From Nitrospirota bacterium (GTDB lineage Bacteria; Nitrospirota; Thermodesulfovibrionia; Thermodesulfovibrionales; SM23-35): DNA of 64,000 nt. This document shows positions 32,005 through 41,953 of the stretch, piece by piece. How positions within the stretch are numbered: position 1 is the first letter of the stretch; each line of letters opens with the position of its first letter. The DNA is taken from positions 1 through 64,000 of the forward strand of contig JBFMCL010000012.1 of the NCBI GenBank assembly GCA_040754395.1. Reading direction: 5' to 3'. The translations under genes and the position numbers were made by a program. The notes under the pieces were generated by a model that saw only the letters and a list, made by a program, of their open reading frames with translations, did not search any database and had not been told where the DNA came from.

Positions 32005-35000
32005 ATGAGGAAGAGAAGAAAAACACTCTATTATCTGGTGTATTGCATGCTGCTGATGAATATTATCGCTGCAGGCACTGCATCAGCCGTGGCAGTATGT
32101 CCTTCTGAGATGCTTCACTACTGGAAGCTCGATGAAGGCAGTGCACCATATGACGACTTTTACGGCACCAACAATGCGACCTGTACTGTCTGTCCTTCTC
32201 CCGTAGCAGGGAGAGTCAACGGCGCCCAGCAGTTCACCGCGACAACCAATGTGTCTGCAGTTGATGACGGCACCTTTGACTGGGACAACTCCCAGAGCTT
32301 TTCCGTGGAAGTATGGATGAAGACTGCCAGCTGCTCGGGAACCGACGTGCTGGTCGGCAGGGATGACAGCGCCACCCCGGTTCACTGGTGGGTGGGATGC
32401 ACCAACGGTATCGCAGAGGCATATCTCATCGATTCCAACAACAACGGCTACGGCGTGGGGGGGACTACCCTCCTTACCGACAACAGCTGGCATCATCTCG
32501 TCTTTGTCAGGAATGCGGCTGCAAACACCATATCTCTTTATGTAGACGGGCAGCTCGAGGATTCGGTCAGCACCGCCTATACCGGAACCTTTAATTCCAC
32601 CGCCGCTCTCAATTTCGGCTGGCTGAATCTTTCCACAGGATACCATTTCTCAGGCGCTCTCGACGAAATTGCGCTCTACAACAGAGCCCTCCCCCTTGCA
32701 GAAATCAGTCAGCATTACAAAGATGGTTCCATCGGGTTACGATGGGGCTATTGTGCCTGCTCCTCTCCGGTCAGAATAATGCAACTTGGCGACTCGATCA
32801 CCTTTGGAGAACCACCGTATGACCCCATACTGGTCAAAGGGTTCAGGCAACCACTGTACCAGTCATTGACAGATGCCGGATATTCATTCGATTTTGTCGG
32901 AAGCATGCAAGATGGAGACATCAGCCTTTTTGACATCGACCACGAGGGACACGGCGGCTGGGCTGCAAAAAGAGAAAGGCCGCCTTACGGAGGCGGCATC
33001 GCACCCTATGTTCAGGGCATCCTCACTACAAATCCTGCTGATGTCGTGCTGCTTCATATCGGGACGAATGATGTGTCTGACGGGCTCGAAAATGCGAATG
33101 ATGTTGCCGAGATACTCGACAATATCGATATTTTGAGCAATGATATAGTGGTAGTCCTTTCAAAAATCATCCGCCGCACAGACGACAAGGCCGTTAAAAC
33201 AACACTCTTTAACAATGCTGTGGGAGCAATGGCGACGACCAGGATTGCCAGCGGCGACAGAATTGTCGTTGTGGATCACGAGAATGCGCTGAATTATTCC
33301 ACTGACATGGCAAGTGTTCTTCATCCCAATCAGACCGGATACAACAAGATGGCCAATGTCTGGTTTAATGCCCTCAGGGCATTTCTCCCTGTCTGTGCAG
33401 AACCTGCTATGCCGCCGTGTCCTTCTGAGATGCTTCACTACTGGAAGCTCGATGAAGGCAGTGCACCATATGACGACTTTTACGGCACCAACAATGCGAC
33501 CTGTACTGTCTGTCCTTCTCCCGTAGCAGGGAGAGTCAACGGCGCCCAGCAGTTCACCGCGACAACCAATGTGTCTGCAGTTGATGACGGCACCTTTGAC
33601 TGGGACAACTCCCAGAGCTTTTCCGTGGAAGTATGGATGAAGACTGCCAGCTGCTCGGGAACCGACGTGCTGGTCGGCAGGGATGACAGCGCCACCCCGG
33701 TTCACTGGTGGGTGGGATGCACCAACGGTATCGCAGAGGCATATCTCATCGATTCCAACAACAACGGCTACGGCGTGGGGGGGACTACCCTCCTTACCGA
33801 CAACAGCTGGCATCATCTCGTCTTTGTCAGGAATGCGGCTGCAAACACCATATCTCTTTATGTAGACGGGCAGCTCGAGGATTCGGTCAGCACCGCCTAT
33901 ACCGGAACCTTTAATTCCACCGCCGCTCTCAATTTCGGCTGGCTGAATCTTTCCACAGGATACCATTTCTCAGGCGCTCTCGACGAAATTGCGCTCTACA
34001 ACAGAGCCCTCCCCCTTGCAGAAATCAGTCAGCATTACAGTAACGGACTGAACGGCTTTGGCTATTGCACGCCAACCTTCACCGTCACCGGTTCCGCACC
34101 CGGCGGACATGGCACTATCTCCTGCGTGCCTTCTACTGTCAACTCGGGCGCTTCCTCCACCTGCACCATGACCCCCGATGCAAACTATCACCTCTCGGCG
34201 CTCACTGACAACGGGACTAATGTCCTCGGTTCGGTCGTCAATAACCAGTACACCATCTTCAACATCACCGCAAACCATACCGTCGTTGCCACCTTCGCCA
34301 TTAACACCTACACCCTTACCGTAGCAAAATCAGGTAAAGGGAACGGTACGGTAACCAGCATTCCTTCAGGAATCAACTGCGGTGGTGATTGTTCTGAAGC
34401 ATTTAATACCGGGACTTCCGTTACCCTTATTGCCACAGCATCCTCTGATTCAAACTTCACCGGATGGAACGGCGGGGGCTGTACGGGCACGGGAAACTGC
34501 ACGGTGATCATGAATAGTGCAGTTACTGTTACCGCCTCGTTTGATGGCAAGTATTTCATATCGGGAACTGTCCGGACGCCGAGCGGCTCAACTCCGGGAA
34601 GTCCTATCCGCGGCGTAACAATCACCCTTGGGGGAGATGCCGGCGGCACTGCCATAACCGATAAAAACGGGTATTATCAGTTCGCGGGATTGCCGAACGG
34701 TAATTACACACTCACCCCCAGTATGCTCAATTATTCATTTACCCCCGCGACCAGAGCTGTCGCATTATCCGAGAGGAATATGTACTCGCAGAATTTCACG
34801 GGAACATATTCTGTGAGTGGCACCCATTCACTGTCCGGCAAAATTCTCACGGCCCAGGGCAGTCCATTATCCGGGGTAACCGTAGCGCTGAACGGAAGCG
34901 CAACAGGCACCACACAGACAGACATCCTCGGCAATTACACATTTTCAGGACTGTCGAACGGGAACTATACCGTCACGCCCGGGATGGCCGGCTATACTTT

Positions 35001-35352
35001 TGCGCCTGAATTCAGAACAGTCACCATCAGCGGGTTCAGTATGTCGGGAATGAACTTTACCGGAACCTTGACAGGCGGAGGGATATACTCAATATCAGGC
35101 ACTGTGCGTTTGCCAAGCGGCGCGTTTCCGGGCAAACCAGTACCGGGCGTCGTGGTATCATTAACAGGAGATTCTACCGGGACCACCACCACGGATAATT
35201 ACGGAAATTATACCTTCAGGTCGCTGCCGAATGGTAATTTCACTATCGCTCCGTCAAAAACAGGGTATACATTTACCCCGACTGAAAGAAATGTCACGAT
35301 AGACAAAAGAAACCTGTATATGCAGGACTTTACTGCGGTGCTGGAACAATAA
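32005..35352 (+). CDS. Secreted LamG-SGNH-LamG protein with beta-repeat C-terminus
   Basis: This 1115-residue exported protein has a signal peptide (residues 1-28). It continues with a LamG-like domain (32-238), an SGNH hydrolase domain (about 257-455), a second LamG-like domain (472-678), two Cys-containing beta-repeat units and three carboxypeptidase-regulatory-like repeats (TDNYGNYTF types). SGNH blocks are visible: GDSITFG with S264, HGG, GTND (353-356) and LHPN with H440. The Asp expected three residues before that His is Ser437; the nearest Asp is D434. The two LamG copies are identical at DNA level. SGNH enzymes often remove acetyl groups from glycans, and LamG domains bind them, so it may edit the exported polysaccharide. 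A strong AGGAGGGG precedes the ATG. Confidence 0.9.
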   Translation: MRKRRKTLYYLVYCMLLMNIIAAGTASAVAVCPSEMLHYWKLDEGSAPYDDFYGTNNATCTVCPSPVAGRVNGAQQFTATTNVSAVDDGTFDWDNSQSFSVEVWMKTASCSGTDVLVGRDDSATPVHWWVGCTNGIAEAYLIDSNNNGYGVGGTTLLTDNSWHHLVFVRNAAANTISLYVDGQLEDSVSTAYTGTFNSTAALNFGWLNLSTGYHFSGALDEIALYNRALPLAEISQHYKDGSIGLRWGYCACSSPVRIMQLGDSITFGEPPYDPILVKGFRQPLYQSLTDAGYSFDFVGSMQDGDISLFDIDHEGHGGWAAKRERPPYGGGIAPYVQGILTTNPADVVLLHIGTNDVSDGLENANDVAEILDNIDILSNDIVVVLSKIIRRTDDKAVKTTLFNNAVGAMATTRIASGDRIVVVDHENALNYSTDMASVLHPNQTGYNKMANVWFNALRAFLPVCAEPAMPPCPSEMLHYWKLDEGSAPYDDFYGTNNATCTVCPSPVAGRVNGAQQFTATTNVSAVDDGTFDWDNSQSFSVEVWMKTASCSGTDVLVGRDDSATPVHWWVGCTNGIAEAYLIDSNNNGYGVGGTTLLTDNSWHHLVFVRNAAANTISLYVDGQLEDSVSTAYTGTFNSTAALNFGWLNLSTGYHFSGALDEIALYNRALPLAEISQHYSNGLNGFGYCTPTFTVTGSAPGGHGTISCVPSTVNSGASSTCTMTPDANYHLSALTDNGTNVLGSVVNNQYTIFNITANHTVVATFAINTYTLTVAKSGKGNGTVTSIPSGINCGGDCSEAFNTGTSVTLIATASSDSNFTGWNGGGCTGTGNCTVIMNSAVTVTASFDGKYFISGTVRTPSGSTPGSPIRGVTITLGGDAGGTAITDKNGYYQFAGLPNGNYTLTPSMLNYSFTPATRAVALSERNMYSQNFTGTYSVSGTHSLSGKILTAQGSPLSGVTVALNGSATGTTQTDILGNYTFSGLSNGNYTVTPGMAGYTFAPEFRTVTISGFSMSGMNFTGTLTGGGIYSISGTVRLPSGAFPGKPVPGVVVSLTGDSTGTTTTDNYGNYTFRSLPNGNFTIAPSKTGYTFTPTERNVTIDKRNLYMQDFTAVLEQ
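32098..32719 (+). repeat. Perfect 622-bp direct repeat, copy 1
   Basis: It is identical base for base to 33418-34039 and begins on the same codon position. It encodes the first LamG-like domain. The copies are offset by 1320 bases (440 codons), so recombination between them would delete one LamG copy plus the SGNH domain without shifting the frame. Confidence 0.97.
33418..34039 (+). repeat. Perfect 622-bp direct repeat, copy 2
   Basis: This is the second identical copy, encoding the second LamG-like domain. Sequence identity stops abruptly on both sides. This indicates recent duplication or ongoing gene conversion, unless it is an assembly error. Confidence 0.97.
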
Positions 35353-35581
35353 CATTTCACATGGGAAAAACAGGTCCGCCGGCTAAACTGTTCCCGCGGT
35401 CATGAATTCATTCGGTCCCGGGATCTGCCGCACACACTACCGAACCCGTCTCACAACCGGTTTTGCGTATTTAGTCTCATTGCCGCAAGCCCAAGCGCCT
35501 GCGCGACGGACAATCCGGAATGACATGCCAGCGGGCGTATCATTGTAACGAGACAGGTTCTTGTAAAGAAAGGAGATGACG

Positions 35582-37018
35582 ATGAAGCAGAGACCATTAC
35601 AGAGGATATCTATTCTCCTTTGTCTCATTTGTCTCGTATTGGGAGCCTGCAGTGGCAGCGGGGGTTCTTCGGGCAGTGCAGGTTCCCACACTACCGTTAC
35701 TGTCTCGGGACCTCTGATGGTTGATTCGTTAAATCCACGGTATTTTGCAGACGGCAACGGAAAAACAGTGCTTCTTTCCGGATTTGAGTTCTGGGATGTG
35801 CTTCTTGCCGACGGCCAGCCTGCGCGCGAGGCCATATCATGGGAAACATTCCTCAAAGCTTCCCGGAAGCATAGCACCAATTTCATCAGATTATGGGTAT
35901 GGAATGAATTGACCAGATTTCGTCATGCGCCAGATGCTCCATGGTACACAAGTAAGGAAATCTGGATGAGAACGGGCCCTGGACTTGCCCTGGACGAAAA
36001 ACCGAAATTCGATCTGACAAAATTCAATCAGGCCTATTTCGACGAACTTCATGCCCGGGTCAGTCAGGCTGCGGAGAAAGGGTTTTATGTATCGGTCATG
36101 CTGTTCGAGGGATGGTCATTGCGATACATGGAGGCTCCATGGAACTGGAACGGTCATCCGTTCAATCCCCGGAACAATATCCAGAACCTGAACGGGGACG
36201 TGGACGGCGACAGTCTTGGAACGGAGGTACACACTCTCCAGGTACCTGAAATCACCCGTATCCAGGAACAGTATGTGAAAAAAGTCATTGATACGCTGAA
36301 TGATCTCGACAATGTACTGTTCGAAATATGCAACGAAGACCATGAAGGTTCAACTGCCTGGCAATACCATATGATTGCGTATATCAGGGATTATGAAAAG
36401 AACCACAAACCGAAACAGCATCCCGTATGGATGTCCACCCAGTATGTCCGCTCCGACCCCGGCGTGCAGTTTAACACTGTTTTGCTCGACAGTCCGGCAG
36501 ATTGCATTTCACCAAATCCCTATGGCGGCTATAAGGACGATCCGCCCGCATCTGACGGGCGAAAAATCATCATCTCTGACTCCGACCATCTCTGCGGATG
36601 CATTCTTGACCATACCTGGGTTTGGAAAAGCTTTACGAGGGGTCTGAACATTGTGAACTATATGGAACTGCCTGAATTACTGGACAACAATACAAAGCAT
36701 GTCGCAGCCCGGAATGCTATGGGACATGTCCTTCAGTATGCCAACAGGATAGACCTGTCATCGATGATTCCGAGCACCGACCTGTCATCGACAAAATACT
36801 GTCTGGCAAATCCGGGGAAAGAATATATTGTCTACCAGCCTGAGGCAGGAAAAAATTTTACCCTGCTACTCCCGGCAGGCAGATATGAATTCGAATGGTT
36901 CAACCCGTCTACCGGTCGCACGGGAGCGAAGGGAGTTATCGAAACCGGGGGAGCAAGGGAATCTTTCAGTTCCCCATTTGGGGGTGATGCGGTTCTCTAC
37001 ATTTATATGAGCATATGA
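35582..37018 (+). CDS. Lipoprotein glycoside hydrolase (GH-A-type TIM barrel)
   Basis: This 478-residue protein has a lipoprotein signal ending LGAC. A Gly/Ser linker follows, then a (beta/alpha)8-type domain. Early strands show [20 protein letters not shown] and [10 protein letters not shown]. The likely acid/base is E252 in LFEICNEDH, the Asn-Glu pair of GH-A clan enzymes. The C-terminal 60 residues ([15 protein letters not shown]...) resemble the small beta domain found after DUF4038-type hydrolases. It would cut or trim a polysaccharide in the periplasm or at the outer membrane. ATG 35582 is preferred because AAAGGAG (35569-35575) abuts the earlier ATG at 35576. Its stop overlaps the next gene's start. 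Confidence 0.85.
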   Translation: MKQRPLQRISILLCLICLVLGACSGSGGSSGSAGSHTTVTVSGPLMVDSLNPRYFADGNGKTVLLSGFEFWDVLLADGQPAREAISWETFLKASRKHSTNFIRLWVWNELTRFRHAPDAPWYTSKEIWMRTGPGLALDEKPKFDLTKFNQAYFDELHARVSQAAEKGFYVSVMLFEGWSLRYMEAPWNWNGHPFNPRNNIQNLNGDVDGDSLGTEVHTLQVPEITRIQEQYVKKVIDTLNDLDNVLFEICNEDHEGSTAWQYHMIAYIRDYEKNHKPKQHPVWMSTQYVRSDPGVQFNTVLLDSPADCISPNPYGGYKDDPPASDGRKIIISDSDHLCGCILDHTWVWKSFTRGLNIVNYMELPELLDNNTKHVAARNAMGHVLQYANRIDLSSMIPSTDLSSTKYCLANPGKEYIVYQPEAGKNFTLLLPAGRYEFEWFNPSTGRTGAKGVIETGGARESFSSPFGGDAVLYIYMSI

Positions 37019-37743
37019 TACTGAATAACGCACGCTCCAGGTTTGTCTCTGCATGGACACGCTTCTGGATGAAACGTTCCGGGCTTGGCAGGACTGGCAG
37101 GATGAGCACACGCCTTGCAGCTCTCTTTGTCCCTGCCTATAAGTCACGTTGCCCCCTCGCCCGCATCTCAGTTAAAGGGTATATTTCGCCTTCAGCGGTT
37201 ATTAACCATGACAGGCTGGCGTTTGGCAGGCATGTCTTCATTGGTGACAGAGTTGTGATATACAAGGCTCACGAAGGAGGAGGGGTTGAAATCGGTATGG
37301 GCTCACATGTGCACAATGACACAATAATAGAGACAGGATCAGGCGGAAGCCTCGCAATAGGCGAAAACACCCATATCCAGCCACGCTGCCAGTTCTCAGC
37401 ATATAAATCCCCGATATTCATCGGAAACGGGGTCCAGATTGCACCAAACTGCGCGTTCTATCCTTACAATCACCGTATGTCTCCATGTGAACCGATACAC
37501 AGGCAACCCCTGACATCGAAAGGGGGTATTCATATTGGTGATGATGCATGGATAGGAGTCGGGGTAATTGTGCTTGACGGAGTACGCATTGGCAGAGGCG
37601 CGGTTATTGGGGCCGGTGCAGTAGTGACCCGGGACGTCCCTGACGAAGCGATTGCTGCCGGTGTGCCGGCGAAGGTGATCGGGATGAGAAGCAGCATCCC
37701 GTCTGAAGACGGAGGGAAAACCGGCAAAGAGGTGCTCCGGTGA
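37015..37743 (+). CDS. Left-handed beta-helix O-acetyltransferase-like protein
   Basis: This 242-residue protein has a basic, helical N-terminal 45 residues, then hexapeptide repeats ([20 protein letters not shown] onward). The terminal block [20 protein letters not shown]...[11 protein letters not shown] is a classic galactoside/maltose acetyltransferase-like end. It probably acetylates a sugar with acetyl-CoA. Its ATG overlaps the glycoside hydrolase stop, and its own stop overlaps the GTG of the next glycosyltransferase, so it is part of a coupled series. It ends with a charged tail. Confidence 0.88.
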   Translation: MILNNARSRFVSAWTRFWMKRSGLGRTGRMSTRLAALFVPAYKSRCPLARISVKGYISPSAVINHDRLAFGRHVFIGDRVVIYKAHEGGGVEIGMGSHVHNDTIIETGSGGSLAIGENTHIQPRCQFSAYKSPIFIGNGVQIAPNCAFYPYNHRMSPCEPIHRQPLTSKGGIHIGDDAWIGVGVIVLDGVRIGRGAVIGAGAVVTRDVPDEAIAAGVPAKVIGMRSSIPSEDGGKTGKEVLR

Positions 37744-38690
37744 TCGGTGGTAGTCAGCCTCTGGTGAGCGTTCTTACCCCTGTGTACAATGGTGAAAAAT
37801 ACCTAATTGAGTGTATCGAGAGCGTGCTTGCCCAGACATATCAAAACTGGGAATATATCATCGTGAACAACTGCAGTACAGACCGTACGCCGGAGATCAT
37901 TCACCAATATGCTGAAAAAGACCCGAGGATCATACTCCATACCAATGATACGCTGCATAAAGTAATCCAGAATCATAATATTGCATTTAGTCTTATTTCA
38001 GACAAAAGCAAATACTGTAAAGTTCTCCAGTCAGACGACTGGCTGTTCCCGGAATGCATTCAGAGGATGACTGAGGTGGCAGAGCAATATGCATCTGTAG
38101 GCATAGTGGGATCCTACCGGCTCGACGAGGACATCGTGAACTGTGACGGACTCAAATACCCGAGCACCGTCGTTCCCGGACGAGAGATATGCCGGGCAAC
38201 CCTTCTCGGCGGTCCCTATGTGTTTGGCTCTCCGACGACAGTCATGTTCCGGTCCGATCTGATCCGTCAGAAAAAACCTTTCTACAATGAAAACAACCTG
38301 CATGCCGATACCGAGGCATGCTATGACATCCTGCGAGACAGTGACTTCGGCTATGTCCATCAGGTTCTCTCATTCACCCGGAGGCATAATGAGACGGAAT
38401 CATCATATGCAAAGAGGATGAACACATACCTTTCCGGGAGTCTGATCATTCTTAAGAAATACGGGCCTGTATATTTAAGTGAACAGGAATATAACAGACG
38501 TGTGGAAAAACATCTGAATGAATATTATCTGTTCCTTGCGAGCAGCTTTCTGAAAAAAAGAGACAAATCCTTCTGGGAATACCACAAAAAAAGCCTGCAG
38601 GATCTCGGGGTTGGGCTCAGTTACACGAGACTGGCAGGAAAATCATTTCTGATCCTGTATAACCGGATACTGAGACAATTGCAAATATGA
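37740..38690 (+). CDS. GT2-family glycosyltransferase
   Basis: This 316-residue GT-A enzyme starts [22 protein letters not shown], with the NDP-binding NNCSTDRT and the metal-binding LQSDDW (DxD equivalent). The C-terminal part carries no TM helix and is basic, consistent with peripheral attachment to the inner membrane. GTG 37740 overlaps the acetyltransferase stop. It transfers one sugar to the lipid-linked repeat; donor and linkage are unknown. Confidence 0.92.
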   Translation: MIGGSQPLVSVLTPVYNGEKYLIECIESVLAQTYQNWEYIIVNNCSTDRTPEIIHQYAEKDPRIILHTNDTLHKVIQNHNIAFSLISDKSKYCKVLQSDDWLFPECIQRMTEVAEQYASVGIVGSYRLDEDIVNCDGLKYPSTVVPGREICRATLLGGPYVFGSPTTVMFRSDLIRQKKPFYNENNLHADTEACYDILRDSDFGYVHQVLSFTRRHNETESSYAKRMNTYLSGSLIILKKYGPVYLSEQEYNRRVEKHLNEYYLFLASSFLKKRDKSFWEYHKKSLQDLGVGLSYTRLAGKSFLILYNRILRQLQI

Positions 38691-38720
38691 TTTTGATAAT
38701 TGTATTGATCACATTCAATA

Positions 38721-39737
38721 ATGCTGTACAACTGCTACCGTATCCGAAAATATATTCGGATAGATCTCTTTGTATCACCTGTCATAGATGAAATGAACAC
38801 CCGGAAAGATATTTCTGTACTGATAGCAACCTACAGGCGTCCCGACATCCTTTCATTTACTCTGGACAGTTTCAGATCTTTGCGAGTAGATGGCCTTCAT
38901 TGGGAAATTCTGGTGATAGACAACGCCGGGGACGAAGACACCAGAAAGATTATTGATGGATATCAGGATATATTGCCAGTGAAGTATTTCGTCGAACCGA
39001 AAAGAGGAAAGAATAATGCGCTCAATCATGCGCTTCCCATCGCCCGAGGCAAAATCCTTGTGTTTACGGATGACGATATCATTGCTGACCCCGACTGGCT
39101 CATGGAAATATGGGAGGGAACACAACGCTGGCCTGAGCATGCAATTTTCGGGGGAAAGATACTGCCGAAATTTCCTGTACAAACCCATAACATCCCTACC
39201 GACTCCTCTCATTGGATGATACGCGGCGCATACGCAATTGCAGACTGGAACCTGGAAGAGGGGGTTTACCCTGCCGACAAGGTATGGGGGGCAAACATGG
39301 CTGTCCGTTCTGAGATATTTCACAACGGTGTGATATTCAATTCAGGAGTGGGACCGAGTGGTCCTGACTATGTCCCGGGAAGTGAAGTGGAACTTGTTGC
39401 GAGATTGGTCAAAGCCGGTTATCATCCCGTATATCTGCCGAAATCATTTGTGTATCACCAGATACGACCGGAGCAGCTTACTACCAGGTGGTTGTATCAG
39501 AGAGCGTTTAAGATAGGCCGCAGTGCGGTCTTTTTCAAAGGCGTCACAGAAGACGGTACGCTATTCGGCATTTCGAAATCCCTGTGGTACCAGATGGCAA
39601 AGGCATTTCTGGTCTATACCTATGTCTCCCTCACGAAAGATCACAGATCCAAGGTTTTATGCGGGTTGGACTACTGGTACAAACGAGGCATGGCATATCA
39701 GTATAAAATAAGTCTTTCTGCACAAATAGACGAGTAA
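38721..39737 (+). CDS. GT2-family glycosyltransferase
   Basis: This GT-A enzyme's core begins ISVLIATYRRPDILSFTLDSF. The nucleotide-binding VIDNAGDEDT follows, then a DxD-type LVFTDDDIIADPDWL and later GPDYVPGSEVELVARL. The C-terminal 90 residues are basic and aromatic. The frame is open from ATG 38721, but homology begins at Met25 (ATG 38793), which is the more likely start. Neither has a good ribosome-binding site. The protein is about 314-338 residues, normal for the family. Confidence 0.9.
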   Translation: MLYNCYRIRKYIRIDLFVSPVIDEMNTRKDISVLIATYRRPDILSFTLDSFRSLRVDGLHWEILVIDNAGDEDTRKIIDGYQDILPVKYFVEPKRGKNNALNHALPIARGKILVFTDDDIIADPDWLMEIWEGTQRWPEHAIFGGKILPKFPVQTHNIPTDSSHWMIRGAYAIADWNLEEGVYPADKVWGANMAVRSEIFHNGVIFNSGVGPSGPDYVPGSEVELVARLVKAGYHPVYLPKSFVYHQIRPEQLTTRWLYQRAFKIGRSAVFFKGVTEDGTLFGISKSLWYQMAKAFLVYTYVSLTKDHRSKVLCGLDYWYKRGMAYQYKISLSAQIDE

Positions 39738-39825
39738 TGAAGCATTTCCGTTGTAAACAGTGCATAAGTTCCACGAAAAAATGCCTGATATATTGAACCG
39801 TACAGCCTGAAACAACGAAATATTT

Positions 39826-40734
39826 ATGAAAACACAGAACTTTCCACTGGTAAGCATTATAATCCCAACCTATAACAACAGCTCCGTAGTCTGCCAGGCG
39901 ATTGACTGCGCATTGAAACAAACATACGAAAACAGAGAAATTATTGTTATTGACGACGGGTCCACGGATCATACCGGAGCAATGCTTGAAGAGCGCTACA
40001 AAGGCAGAATCATATACATACGACAGGACAACAAAGGTCCGGGTAGCGCACGGAATAAGGGTATCAGCTACGCATCCGGCAAGTATCTGCAGTTCCTCGA
40101 TGCCGATGATCTTCTGGCCCCTGACAAGATACGGATTCAGGTCAGCAGCCTGCACGGCATCCGGGATAAGGCTCTGAGCTACTGCGATTATGCCCGTTGT
40201 GACGTGAATGACATTACTGTAACATACAGACGAACAAGTCCCGTATTGCAGAATGAAAATCCGTTTGATGATATACTGACGAAATGGGAGAATGAAATAA
40301 GCATACCCTCACACTGCTTCATCTTCGACGCAGCTTTTTTTAAAGAATGCGGGATAGCGTTTGATGAAACATTGAGAGCGAATGAGGACTGGGAATGCTG
40401 GATGAACGTGTTTGCATTGAATCCGAGGGTAGTTTATATCGACAAGGTCCTTGCATATTACCGCGTTAGGAAGAATTCAAGGTGCTCAAACAGACTTGAC
40501 ATGAGAAAGAGCTATCTGATGGCAATTGACAAACAGATACAAAAGCATCGTCTGGACAAGGAGATAGTCAGAAAGCTCGCGCGCAGAAGGAAACAGGTGC
40601 AAAAATCTTTCCGTGATGTGGCTCCTTTAAAAATGTTCGTCAGGGACATGTTGCGCCGTTCAACATGGGGGACAAAACTACTCGACACAAGACGTAAGAG
40701 CCTTCACCGCAAAGTGAAAGGCATTTTCACATAG
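39826..40734 (+). CDS. GT2-family glycosyltransferase
   Basis: This 302-residue GT-A enzyme starts VSIIIPTYNNSSVVCQAIDCAL, with VIDDGSTDHT and the metal-binding LDADDLLAPDK. A later NEDWECWMNVF matches the ED catalytic region of this family. The last 60 residues are highly basic (RKLARRRKQVQKSFRD), probably for membrane surface binding. A short gap of 88 bases precedes it, without a recognisable site. The next gene starts eight bases after its stop. Confidence 0.92.
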   Translation: MKTQNFPLVSIIIPTYNNSSVVCQAIDCALKQTYENREIIVIDDGSTDHTGAMLEERYKGRIIYIRQDNKGPGSARNKGISYASGKYLQFLDADDLLAPDKIRIQVSSLHGIRDKALSYCDYARCDVNDITVTYRRTSPVLQNENPFDDILTKWENEISIPSHCFIFDAAFFKECGIAFDETLRANEDWECWMNVFALNPRVVYIDKVLAYYRVRKNSRCSNRLDMRKSYLMAIDKQIQKHRLDKEIVRKLARRRKQVQKSFRDVAPLKMFVRDMLRRSTWGTKLLDTRRKSLHRKVKGIFT

Positions 40735-40742
40735 ACTATCTG

Positions 40743-41909
40743 ATGGAAGATTTTCGATCATTCACTGCACAGCCGAAAGTCAGGTTAATCGCCTTTTATC
40801 TGCCTCAATATTACCCTATTCCGGAAAATGACGAATGGTGGGGAAAAGGGTTTACCGAGTGGACAAATGTCGCAAAGGCTAAACCTCTCTTCAAAGGGCA
40901 TTATCAGCCTAAGATTCCTGCAGATCTCGGCTTTTATGACCTCAGGGTGCCGGAGACAAGACAGGCACAGGCTGACCTTGCAAAGAGATACGGAATCGAA
41001 TCCTTCTGCTACTGGCATTACTGGTTCGGAGGCAGACGGATTCTTGAGCGGCAGGTTAGTGAAATGATAGCAACCCGGCAGCCTGACTTTCCCTTCTGCC
41101 TCGGATGGGCGAACCAGTCATGGACCGGCATATGGCACGGTGCCCCTGACCGAATATTGATAGAACAAACATACCCCGGGATGAATGACCATATTGCGCA
41201 TTTTTACTCTCTGATGCCTGCGTTTTTGGATGACAGATATATGAAACTCGACGGACAACCGCTATTCATTGTCTATCGTCCACTGGACATCCCCGAGTCA
41301 AGAAAATTCACCGATTTGTGGAGGGAGCTCGCTTCGAAAGAAGGTCTCAAGGGCCTATATTTTGTTGGTGAAGCGAGCAGGCATCAGACATGGTTTCCTC
41401 AGGAACACGGATTTGACGGTTCTTTCAGAATGACCATTGCGCCACCGGTCGAGTGGTTCTCCTGGAAACATCCTCTCAGACATCTGAGACTGTTGTGGCA
41501 AAGAAGGGTGCGCAATCTTCCTCTGGTATACCGTTATGAGGATGTACTGCCATTTCTTGATTGCGATAATCTCAACGGTGCGGGCATTTATCCGTGTATT
41601 CTTCCAAACTGGGACAATACCCCCAGAAGCGGCCGTAACGGTGTGGTCCTGCATGAATCGACGCCTGATTTATTCAGGGTTCATGTGCGCCGGCAATTGC
41701 AGAAAACACTGGAGAAAACAAGAGAACATAGGCTTGTGTTTATCAAATCCTGGAATGAATGGGCGGAAGGAAATTACCTGGAACCTGATATGAGATTCGG
41801 GCATGCATATCTGCAGGTTCTTGCCGACGAAGTTTTCCTCCTGGAACGTGATACAATTGCCGGGGATTCAAAGGCCAGTCCGCTGACAGTCGAGATGGCA
41901 AATAAATAG
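40743..41909 (+). CDS. WbsX-like / GH99-like domain protein
   Basis: This 388-residue protein matches the WbsX family (glycoside-hydrolase-99-like domain). It opens RLIAFYLPQYYPIPENDEWWGKGFTEW. Further conserved pieces are the GIESFCYWHYWFGGRRIL strand, FPFCLGWANQSWTG, and SWNEWAEGNYLEPD near the C-terminus. These proteins are common inside O-antigen and capsule loci; they have been annotated as glycosyltransferases but have a hydrolase-like fold. The true reaction is not settled. No signal peptide is seen, so it acts in the cytosol. Confidence 0.88.
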   Translation: MEDFRSFTAQPKVRLIAFYLPQYYPIPENDEWWGKGFTEWTNVAKAKPLFKGHYQPKIPADLGFYDLRVPETRQAQADLAKRYGIESFCYWHYWFGGRRILERQVSEMIATRQPDFPFCLGWANQSWTGIWHGAPDRILIEQTYPGMNDHIAHFYSLMPAFLDDRYMKLDGQPLFIVYRPLDIPESRKFTDLWRELASKEGLKGLYFVGEASRHQTWFPQEHGFDGSFRMTIAPPVEWFSWKHPLRHLRLLWQRRVRNLPLVYRYEDVLPFLDCDNLNGAGIYPCILPNWDNTPRSGRNGVVLHESTPDLFRVHVRRQLQKTLEKTREHRLVFIKSWNEWAEGNYLEPDMRFGHAYLQVLADEVFLLERDTIAGDSKASPLTVEMANK

Positions 41910-41953
41910 TTATCTCCCATTTCGAATTCGCTGATGACAACTTTCATAACGCC

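Noticed and set aside
33160-33966. A 268-codon open frame on the minus strand, with a 187-codon relative at 32083-32646
   Set aside because: Both are antisense to the duplicated LamG coding region. Their identity to each other follows only from the 622-bp repeat. They have no ribosome-binding site and no family resemblance.
32098-34039. Mobile element or CRISPR-like explanation for the long direct repeat
   Set aside because: The repeats are coding, in frame and encode a LamG domain. There are no short spacers, terminal inverted repeats or transposase.
35353-35581. Possible structured RNA or riboswitch before the glycoside hydrolase gene
   Set aside because: Short GC-rich self-complementary pieces occur, but I could not fit any known c-di-GMP or other riboswitch core, and no terminator follows.
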